Shown here piece after piece: positions 25,959 to 31,654 of a stretch of 33,433 bases of DNA. The translations under genes and the position numbers were made by a program. Every line of letters begins with the position of its first letter. Position 1 is the first letter of the stretch. The notes under the pieces were generated by a model, which was given only the letters and a program-made list of their open reading frames with translations, was not told the DNA's origin and did not search any database. The stretch is from Planctomycetaceae bacterium (GTDB lineage Bacteria; Planctomycetota; SZUA-567). Location: positions 1-33,433 of the forward strand of contig JAJQBO010000091.1 in NCBI GenBank assembly GCA_021203245.1, written 5' to 3'.

Positions 25959-27137
25959 ATGAAGGCAAATATTTCAAAAAGAACCGAAGAATGTCCCACC
26001 GTCGCCAGGCATGTTGCTTTCTGGGAAGATGCCATTTTTTCAGATTCAATTTCCCATCTATGGGACAGGATTGAAGCCTTTTCGGAGGAGTTTTGTAGAG
26101 TATTTTGCATTGGGTGTCGGAATGAACGTCCATGTGGCGGTGAGTTATGGCACCGGAAAAATGATATCCACCGTGCTATGGAATATTTTCCCGTGGAGAT
26201 ATACGACCAGTTCTTACGGATTACTGCCGGCAATTGTCCAGCGTGCGCCATTGCATCCTCTTTCATGCAGTTTCCCATTGTTGCCGAATATTCTAAATTT
26301 AAACCACTCCAGACCGATTCACTTCCGTGTCGCCTAGATCTTTCCCCTCTCGATTCTCTCATGGCCCTCGATCTATCGCACCCTTACTTGCGGAGTATCG
26401 ATCCCGGTTACAAAAAAACTATTCGGGAACGATTCGAACCCGGCCAAAGTATTGTGCGAACGGTGGCTGAATTATTGGCCTTGCATTGTGGATGGGATCG
26501 GAAGATGGAGAGCCCACCCTCCTCTGCGTCTCTGGCGACTGCCACCTCTCAATTACTGGCGCATCAGAATACCTCTTCCAACTCCTCGGCCAAGGTAGCT
26601 GCTGCCGGCGGCGATGGTGGCGAAGGTGGCGATTCGGAAAGCGTTGCATCGGTGTCCATAAAGAAGGATGTGGCGATTGAGAAGGACGCGATAAAGCAAG
26701 TGAGCAAACAAGAAGTCACGGTGAACCCGCCGGATATTGCCTCGACATTGGATATTTCGGGGCGGCAATTGCTGGAAGCGGTCAAGCTTGGGCGGGAGTT
26801 GGCCGGGGAGCGCCCTTCGCCCGCGCCAGCCCCGGTGCCGTCCAATGGGGAGATTGTTCCCCCTGAAGGTGGCGTTACGACCAGAGGCATAATTGCCCGA
26901 AAGCTCAACCGGACACCGGCGACGTTGAGAGGGTGGGAAAAGAGCGGCGTTGCCCCCGGCGGCATTCCTTGGCCCAGCGGTGATCGTGAAGGGACTACGG
27001 TTTTTTACCGGGTGGCCGAAGTCTGGCCGTCTCTGCTCAAAATGATGTCCGATAGGGATAAGGCCAAAGACCAACAGTTGTTATGGGAAATCATGCAGAT
27101 AAAAGAGGGGGAAGACGATTCGGACGAGGACGATTGA
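25959..27137 (+). CDS. Hypothetical protein with Cys-rich N-terminus and C-terminal HTH-like segment
   Basis: The product is 392 residues and I do not recognise it as a whole. The N-terminal ~130 residues contain CIGCRNERPCGGE, a following HRKNDIHR, and NCPACA, a likely zinc site. The middle (~200-260) is Ser/Gly/Ala-rich and low complexity (SNSSAKVAAAGGDGGEGGD). The C-terminal ~110 residues hold TTRGIIARKLNRTPATLRGWEKSGVAP, which looks like a MerR/XRE-type helix-turn-helix, and an acidic end. It may be an element regulator that senses through the Cys-rich part. The ATG at 25959 follows CGAGGGCGG. A repeat-bearing terminator follows the gene. Confidence 0.6.
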   Translation: MKANISKRTEECPTVARHVAFWEDAIFSDSISHLWDRIEAFSEEFCRVFCIGCRNERPCGGELWHRKNDIHRAMEYFPVEIYDQFLRITAGNCPACAIASSFMQFPIVAEYSKFKPLQTDSLPCRLDLSPLDSLMALDLSHPYLRSIDPGYKKTIRERFEPGQSIVRTVAELLALHCGWDRKMESPPSSASLATATSQLLAHQNTSSNSSAKVAAAGGDGGEGGDSESVASVSIKKDVAIEKDAIKQVSKQEVTVNPPDIASTLDISGRQLLEAVKLGRELAGERPSPAPAPVPSNGEIVPPEGGVTTRGIIARKLNRTPATLRGWEKSGVAPGGIPWPSGDREGTTVFYRVAEVWPSLLKMMSDRDKAKDQQLLWEIMQIKEGEDDSDEDD

Positions 27138-27152
27138 TGGACCCTATAATTC

Positions 27153-27271
27153 AATTGTAGGCAGCCTACAATTTTACCCACGGCACCCTACATTTCACCC
27201 TACAATTTTCGCGCCGCACCCTACAATTTTGGGTGCGGCTTCTTTTTTACCCACGTTTGCCCTGCAATTTT
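27153..27271. repeat. Cluster of CCTACAATTTT repeats
   Basis: Direct copies of CCTACAATTTT lie at 27165, 27199 and 27220. A shortened copy (CCTACATTT) is at 27187 and a variant (CCTGCAATTTT) at 27261. An inverted copy at 27153-27161 forms a perfect dyad with the first. The cluster sits between two genes of the element and overlaps the terminator. It may be binding sites for an element regulator or replication protein. Confidence 0.65.
27213..27249 (+). terminator. Rho-independent terminator
   Basis: The stem GCCGCACCC / GGGTGCGGC, closing a loop that contains CTACAATTTT, is followed by TTCTTTTTT. It lies ~75 bp after the Cys-rich/HTH hypothetical gene and separates it from the replication module. 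Confidence 0.8.
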
Positions 27272-27314
27272 CCAGACGTAATAGAGGCACTTCGATTACG
27301 AAAGGGGAATTGCC

Positions 27315-27515
27315 ATGCAGAACCAAGCGAACCGCCTACTGACCCATTACGAACTAGCCCAGGAACTCGGGGTATCTCCCCGCCACGTTCAACGCCTCGC
27401 CGACAACGGCACTATCCCAGAAATCAGAATCTCCAAGCTGGTGCGTCGGTATTGTCTGCCCGCCGTTCTGGAAGCCCTTGAGACCCAGGGCCGAAGGGAG
27501 GCGGCAAATGCCTGA
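27315..27515 (+). CDS. Small HTH DNA-binding protein (excisionase/MerR-like)
   Basis: This 66-residue protein is essentially one winged-helix/HTH unit: HYELAQELGVSPRHVQRLADNGTIPEIRISKLVRRY, as in HTH_17/excisionase-type proteins. It begins the replication-module gene run and overlaps the next gene by eight bases. GAAAGGGG precedes the start. It could be an excisionase or the regulator acting on the adjacent CCTACAATTTT repeats; neither is proven. Confidence 0.75.
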   Translation: MQNQANRLLTHYELAQELGVSPRHVQRLADNGTIPEIRISKLVRRYCLPAVLEALETQGRREAANA

Positions 27516-27723
27516 AGAAAAAGAACCCCACGCCGGGCCGGGCGCAGGGAATATCCGAAAAATCAGGCGCGAATGGGATAGGCACACCTTACGACTTCCA
27601 GGCCGACATTTCAACAATAATCCCGACGTAGATGCGGGTCGTTTCCCCGGTATCGACCTGGACGGCCACACCTTGGCCGAAATTCGGCGGAAAGTGCGCG
27701 ACATGGAAGGCGATGCGAAATAG
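27508..27723 (+). CDS. Small hypothetical protein
   Basis: This 71-residue protein starts within the end of the HTH gene, with GGGAGG upstream. It is charged (KIRKIRREWDRHTLRLPGRHF; LDGHTLAEIRRKVRDMEG) and has no domain I recognise. Coupling to its neighbours suggests it belongs to the replication or regulation module. Confidence 0.55.
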   Translation: MPEEKEPHAGPGAGNIRKIRREWDRHTLRLPGRHFNNNPDVDAGRFPGIDLDGHTLAEIRRKVRDMEGDAK

Positions 27724-27734
27724 GGAGTGCTCAT

Positions 27735-28115
27735 ATGCCATACGCATTTATTCCGGAAAAAGCTGTTGAAGCCATGCCAAAACTGTCAGGTGTTGCCACC
27801 AAGGTTATGGTCGCCCTTGCTACCTTCATGCCTGGTCGTCGCCAGGAAGGCTGCTATCCGTCACTGGCCGCAATAGGTGAGCGTGCAGGCATAAATCGGG
27901 AGAAGACCGTCACCGCCGCGATCAAGGAGTTGGTAGCAGCCGGAATTTTGGTACGCGAGCGCCGCAGACGGCAAACAAACTTGTTGAAATGGGCAACTCT
28001 TGAACAGGCGAATAGTGCCGGGACAAGGGTTTTAGAACCGGCGGTTTCCGCCCTTTCAAAAACTCTTGAACCGGCAGTTTCCGCCCAAGTTTACCCGGCG
28101 GTTTCCGCCCCCTAA
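27735..28115 (+). CDS. Winged-helix replication-associated protein with embedded repeats
   Basis: This 126-residue protein has a helix-turn-helix of the HTH_36 type (FIPEKAVEAMPKLSGVATKVMVALATFM, then YPSLAAIGERAGINREKTVTAAIKELVAAGILVRERR). This is typical of phage and plasmid replication or partition regulators. The C-terminal 25 residues contain three copies of PAVSA because the DNA there holds three iteron-like 16-bp repeats. The order HTH protein, accessory protein, helicase-like ATPase, primase-like protein resembles a phage O/P-type initiation module. It probably binds its own repeats as origin, which is inference. The start at 27735 lies 11 bases after the preceding gene. Confidence 0.65.
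   Translation: MPYAFIPEKAVEAMPKLSGVATKVMVALATFMPGRRQEGCYPSLAAIGERAGINREKTVTAAIKELVAAGILVRERRRRQTNLLKWATLEQANSAGTRVLEPAVSALSKTLEPAVSAQVYPAVSAP
28038..28110. repeat. Three iteron-like 16-bp repeats (candidate origin)
   Basis: CCGGCGGTTTCCGCCC occurs at 28038-28053 and 28095-28110. CCGGCAGTTTCCGCCC at 28071-28086 differs by one base. Each contains a GGCGG-TTT-CCGCC dyad (imperfect in the middle copy). They lie at the 3' end of the HTH replication gene, the place where lambdoid O genes carry origin iterons. Confidence 0.6.
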
Positions 28116-28123
28116 GGTACCCA

Positions 28124-28591
28124 ATGAAGGAACCCATAACTACTCTTTCGCAGAACGACGAAAAACCGCCTCGCCGTTCTGCTCCGGAGATGTCGTCCGA
28201 GTCAACCAACCAACAAGGTGAAAAGACACCAATTCCTTTCCCTCAAGGTAACCAAACTACATCCCCCTTACCCCCTTCATCCGTGAGCCGACGGAAGCCA
28301 GCGGTGGCGATGGGTGACGCCGGGTTCATTGTCCCTGATGCGATTCGGCAAGGCTGGGCCGCCGCATATCCTGGCGTGGACATAGACCGCGAAACCGCGA
28401 AGGCGTTTGCCTGGTGCCAGAACAATCCCCGGAAGGCTCCCAAAAAGGAATATGGACGTTTTCTCAATAGATGGATGGGCCTGGCAACGCCGTTCATGAC
28501 CGCTGCGGAACAAGCGGCCGACGATGCGGAATTGATTCGTGGTGCCGAGGACAAATACCCCGACCCGGACGAGCGGGCCGCTTTCTTCTAG
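28124..28591 (+). CDS. Hypothetical replication-module protein
   Basis: This 155-residue protein has a low-complexity, Pro/Ser/Gln-rich N-terminal ~60 residues and a compact C-terminal domain: FIVPDAIRQGWAAAYPGVDIDRETAKAFAWCQNNPRKAPKKEYGRFLNRWMG. I recall such C-terminal segments downstream of HTH replication genes in phages. They may mediate contact with the helicase, as a loader would, but I cannot name a family with certainty. It starts eight bases after the HTH gene, preceded by TAAGG. Confidence 0.6.
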   Translation: MKEPITTLSQNDEKPPRRSAPEMSSESTNQQGEKTPIPFPQGNQTTSPLPPSSVSRRKPAVAMGDAGFIVPDAIRQGWAAAYPGVDIDRETAKAFAWCQNNPRKAPKKEYGRFLNRWMGLATPFMTAAEQAADDAELIRGAEDKYPDPDERAAFF

Positions 28592-28654
28592 GCGCGGAAA
28601 GAAAGAGGGCTCCGCATCCCACCCGGTGTCGATTGCAGGCCGATGCCAGTCGAA

Positions 28655-28661
28655 AAGGAGG
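28655..28661 (+). promoter_or_regulatory. Strong ribosome-binding site that fixes a TTG start
   Basis: AAGGAGG lies seven bases before the TTG at 28669. No ATG or GTG in the correct frame lies near, so this site decides the start of the DnaB/RecA-like ATPase gene. Confidence 0.7.
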
Positions 28662-28668
28662 TGGTGGC

Positions 28669-29685
28669 TTGAACACGGCCAAATTCAAAATCATCGAACC
28701 ATACCGGGAAATGCAGGACGTTCTGGCAACTGCGTACATTGGCCGTCAGGCTGATGGAGGCCTGGACGCCCTACGCGAACGCATCCGGGCCGAGGGTGAT
28801 GGGCGCGTCAGGGCGATCCGCGCGCCGTGGCATGAGACAAATAAGGCTCTTGGCTTTGGCCTGACGCCTGGCCAGGCAACGATTGTCGCCGGTTCCGCAG
28901 GGGTGGCAAAATCATACCTCATTCTGAACCTATTGCTGGCCGCTGGCCGGGCCGGATTCCGCTGGAGGCTATTGCCAACCGAGGACGACGCCGGCCGCTG
29001 GATTCAGCGGGCGCTTGCAGTGCACTGTTGCCAGTGGAATCTGATCGCCCAACCAAGGGACGACACCGCCGAGGAACGGCAGCGCATTGCCGATGCGAAA
29101 TTATCCGCGATGGAGGCGAACCGGGATGTCTTGGCTGAACTGTATGAAAGTGTTCTCGAAAACCCTCGTCTCCCCATTGACGACGGAAACGGCGGAAAAA
29201 TGGTGCCTGACCTTCAGTATCAGGATGTGCTTGGATTTCTCGAAATGGCGGCACAGGACTGCGACCTTATCGCGGTGGACTGCCTCTCGCAGATTGACTT
29301 TTCCGAGGATGGCCGCGACTGGCAGGGCCAGAGCGATTTCATGCGCCGGGTGGTAGGCATTGCTGCATCGAGCGGATCGCACATTATCCTGGTCGGGCAT
29401 AACGGCAAGGGTGGCGCTGATAAAGACCCGCTGGACCGCGTGCAAGGTAGCGCACTGTTCAACCGGCTTGCGCACAATGTCCTGGTTCTTTCGCGAAGTG
29501 ATCCGGCTATCGAATCCGAGATATTTGACCGGTTCAATCCAATGGTCGAGCACAAGTTGACCTTGGCGATCCTGAAATGCCGGGGCGGCGCGTCGGGTGA
29601 CAGGGTGGCAATGGATCTTCATGAACACGGCCCGGTATTTGTCGAACACGGTCGAATCAAAGCAAAACCAAAGGGACGGAAATGA
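28669..29685 (+). CDS. RecA/DnaB-like AAA-type ATPase, replicative helicase-like
   Basis: This 338-residue protein carries a RecA-fold core. A Walker A-like loop GSAGVAKS (75-82) follows LTPGQATIVA. Walker B is DLIAVDCLSQIDF, and later GSHIILVGHNGKGG and RVQGSALFNRLAHNVLVLSR carry the sensor-like His/Gln positions seen in DnaB and RepA helicases. The third Gly of the classic GxxGxGKS is Ala, a tolerated variant in this superfamily. It lacks the DnaB N-terminal primase-binding domain, so it is closer to RepA/RSF1010-like or satellite helicases. The start is TTG, chosen on the strong AAGGAGG. Its stop overlaps the next start in ATGA. It probably unwinds element DNA at the origin. Confidence 0.82.
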   Translation: MNTAKFKIIEPYREMQDVLATAYIGRQADGGLDALRERIRAEGDGRVRAIRAPWHETNKALGFGLTPGQATIVAGSAGVAKSYLILNLLLAAGRAGFRWRLLPTEDDAGRWIQRALAVHCCQWNLIAQPRDDTAEERQRIADAKLSAMEANRDVLAELYESVLENPRLPIDDGNGGKMVPDLQYQDVLGFLEMAAQDCDLIAVDCLSQIDFSEDGRDWQGQSDFMRRVVGIAASSGSHIILVGHNGKGGADKDPLDRVQGSALFNRLAHNVLVLSRSDPAIESEIFDRFNPMVEHKLTLAILKCRGGASGDRVAMDLHEHGPVFVEHGRIKAKPKGRK

Positions 29686-30644
29686 GCGCGGCCATAATGA
29701 CCCGCGACCATGCCCGTCAGATGGCGCGTGAACGCCTGATTGAAGTCCTCGCCGATGTGGTTCCCGGCTTCCGGCCGGAACGCCCTTTTCGCTGTTTGTC
29801 TCCCGGCCACGAAGACCGACACCCTTCGGCGCGGTATCTGTCGCGAACAAAAACGGTCAGATGCTTTTCCTGCGGCTGGTCTGGCGATGTGTTCGACGTG
29901 GTGGGCGCGGTGTATGGACTGGCCGGCGGAGATGCCTTCAAGAAAGCGTATGAACTTCTTGGTATCGACGGCAAAGGCGGCATCTTTCGCACACACCGGC
30001 CTGTTACGCCAAAGCATACGCCTGGCAGCAACGAGGACTTGCGGGCCATCATCTACCCGCCCGGCTGGAATGACCCGGAGCCGGAAGTGAAACTTCCAAT
30101 TCCGCTGGCGGCGACTGCGGCGGTAGAAAAAGCGCTTTCCGGGATTCTGGCCAGACATCCCGAAGATGCATCGATTTGTCGAGAACTCGGTTTGGAGGAA
30201 TGGCATTTCGATGATCGGGAGCTTGGGGCATTCTACAGCGAATTGTGCGCGGAAATCGGTTTGGCCGGTTCCTGCCCAGATTTCATCGCATGGCTGGTGG
30301 ATAACGCCGCACCTCGGCACATGCTCCGGCGGCTGACCGGATTTGTCGTGGGCGAAGGCCAGCGGCGAAAGCTTGAGGCGGCACTTGCGATGACATTCTC
30401 TCATTTTCAAAACGAGGAACCGGCCCGCCTGGTGCTGGAGGATGTTTTGAACGCGGCGGAATTGGCCATGAGGGAATGCTACGACCTTCCCGATGGAGAC
30501 GAAAGCGATATGCATAGCCGCCTCGATTCGGTGTTTGGTCGCTGGATGACGAGCGACGATCCACGGCAAATTATCGCGGGGTATCGCCGTCTCGATGCGG
30601 TCATTGCGCGTCCGATCGGCCAATCAGGAATCCACTATGGATAA
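29682..30644 (+). CDS. CHC2 zinc-finger primase-like protein without a visible TOPRIM core
   Basis: This 320-residue protein opens with a DnaG-type CHC2 zinc-binding domain: Cys38, His43, Cys61 and Cys64 in FRCLSPGHEDRHPSARYL...VRCFSCGWSGDVFDVV. After residue ~100 I see no TOPRIM motifs (no EGxxD or DxD). Instead there is an alpha-helical domain of unknown family (LAATAAVEKALSGIL, ELCAEIGLAGSCPDFIAWLVDNAAPRHMLRRLTGF). It is translationally coupled to the helicase-like ATPase (ATGA). It may be a primase subunit or a DNA-binding adaptor that recruits host primase; catalytic activity is not supported by what I can see. Confidence 0.75.
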   Translation: MSAAIMTRDHARQMARERLIEVLADVVPGFRPERPFRCLSPGHEDRHPSARYLSRTKTVRCFSCGWSGDVFDVVGAVYGLAGGDAFKKAYELLGIDGKGGIFRTHRPVTPKHTPGSNEDLRAIIYPPGWNDPEPEVKLPIPLAATAAVEKALSGILARHPEDASICRELGLEEWHFDDRELGAFYSELCAEIGLAGSCPDFIAWLVDNAAPRHMLRRLTGFVVGEGQRRKLEAALAMTFSHFQNEEPARLVLEDVLNAAELAMRECYDLPDGDESDMHSRLDSVFGRWMTSDDPRQIIAGYRRLDAVIARPIGQSGIHYG

Positions 30645-30966
30645 TTTCGGAATTCCCGGCTTGGACACCGCTGCGCGTCATTTGGGGCTGGACGCTGGGG
30701 AGTTGGCCGAAGCTGTCTTACATGCGGTCGATACCGGCGCTGATGAAATGGAGGCAGTACGAATGACCATCATCGAGGTGCTGCAACGGCGCGGCGCATA
30801 TCGTGGGCGGCTCAAACAAGCTGTCGAGGACGGCACGATTTTCCAGATGTCGGAGGGCGGAAATGGAGACAGTGGACCAATTGAACGGCCTGGCAAACCT
30901 TTCCTACGGAAAACTACGGCTGCACCGTCGTCGCCGAGCAAGCGGTTTGGTGCAGATGATGCGTGA
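30637..30966 (+). CDS. Hypothetical protein
   Basis: This 109-residue protein begins inside the end of the CHC2 gene (8-base overlap), with CAGGA upstream. The N-terminal half is helical (LDTAARHLGLDAGELAEAVLHAVDTGADEMEAVRMTI), possibly UBA-like in look. The C-terminal third is Gly/Pro/Ser-rich and probably disordered. I do not recognise a family. Its position makes it the last gene of the replication run. Confidence 0.5.
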   Translation: MDNFGIPGLDTAARHLGLDAGELAEAVLHAVDTGADEMEAVRMTIIEVLQRRGAYRGRLKQAVEDGTIFQMSEGGNGDSGPIERPGKPFLRKTTAAPSSPSKRFGADDA

Positions 30967-30985
30967 CGGGGAACTCGATTTTTAG
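30863..30985 (+). CDS. Possible tiny overlapping gene
   Basis: A 40-residue frame (METVDQLNGLANLSYGKLRL, then a basic RRRR stretch and MMRDGELDF) starts after GGAGGGCGG inside the preceding gene, in another frame. The good ribosome-binding site is the only support; it may be a chance frame. Confidence 0.3.
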   Translation: METVDQLNGLANLSYGKLRLHRRRRASGLVQMMRDGELDF

Positions 30986-31134
30986 ATGCCCCCATTTCGA
31001 GTGAATTCGGAGGGGTCATATCTGATGATACACCCCAATCGAGCGATTATTGGAAGGGGGTCACACCTTTGACTCTCCCTTCCGAATGACACGCATTTTC
31101 ACGAAAATTCGTACCTGAGATTTTGGAGCGAGAC

Positions 31135-31359
31135 ATGACGACAACACAAACGGAAAGCATGCTAATCGACGCCAAGGAAGCGGCGGCGCTGTGCGGCTTG
31201 TCGCGTTCGGCTTGGTATAAGCAGGTAGCGTCCGGGAAAATTCCCCGACCGCTGAAAATCGGCAACATTGCGAGGTGGCGTCGCGACGAGCTTGAGGAAT
31301 GGATCGCCTCCGGTTGCCCGCCGAGACAAAAATGGGATTTGCTTCGGAAGAGGAAATAA
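31135..31359 (+). CDS. AlpA-family HTH transcriptional regulator / excisionase-like protein
   Basis: This 74-residue protein has the AlpA/phage-regulator fold: LIDAKEAAALCGLSRSAWYKQVASGKIPRPLKIGNIARWRRDELEEWIASG. In P4-like and PICI elements AlpA proteins activate integrase or excision functions or the early promoter. Its position two genes before the integrase fits that role. The ATG at 31135 follows TTGGAGCGA. A ~150-bp gap upstream (30986-31134) would hold its promoter. Confidence 0.85.
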   Translation: MTTTQTESMLIDAKEAAALCGLSRSAWYKQVASGKIPRPLKIGNIARWRRDELEEWIASGCPPRQKWDLLRKRK

Positions 31360-31399
31360 TTACCCTGTGATTTCACGCCGTCCTGAAAAAGGAACTGTT

Positions 31400-31654
31400 A
31401 TGGACTCCGAATTGGATACCCCGAAACGCCCTCGTGGCAGACCGCCAATTCCCCTCTTCCCGAAACCGAAACGCCCACGTGGACGCCCGGCCAAGGATAT
31501 CGATGACAAAAAACATATTCGCCTCACTGTTCGCCTCAACCAGGCCGAGCATGACCTTTGGCAGCGCCTGGCCCATGAGGAGGGTGTGCCGTTGGTCGAT
31601 TTCATCAACACCCCTATACGGAATATACTTCGGAACCGAGGGAGCAAATCGTGA
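31400..31654 (+). CDS. Small AT-hook protein upstream of the integrase
   Basis: This 84-residue protein carries two near-identical AT-hook cores (KRPRGRPP and KRPRGRPA) in the first 35 residues. A helical part follows (IRLTVRLNQAEHDLWQRLAHEEGVPLVDFINTPIRNIL) that resembles a ribbon-helix-helix or small DNA-binding domain. Its stop overlaps the GTG start of the integrase in GTGA, so the two are co-translated. It may be an architectural (IHF- or Xis-like) factor for recombination, which is inference. AAAAAGGAA precedes the ATG. Confidence 0.7.
   Translation: MDSELDTPKRPRGRPPIPLFPKPKRPRGRPAKDIDDKKHIRLTVRLNQAEHDLWQRLAHEEGVPLVDFINTPIRNILRNRGSKS

Noticed and set aside
28038-28110. Short CRISPR-like array
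   Set aside because: There are only three 16-bp repeats, with unequal and very short spacings, inside a coding sequence and without cas genes.
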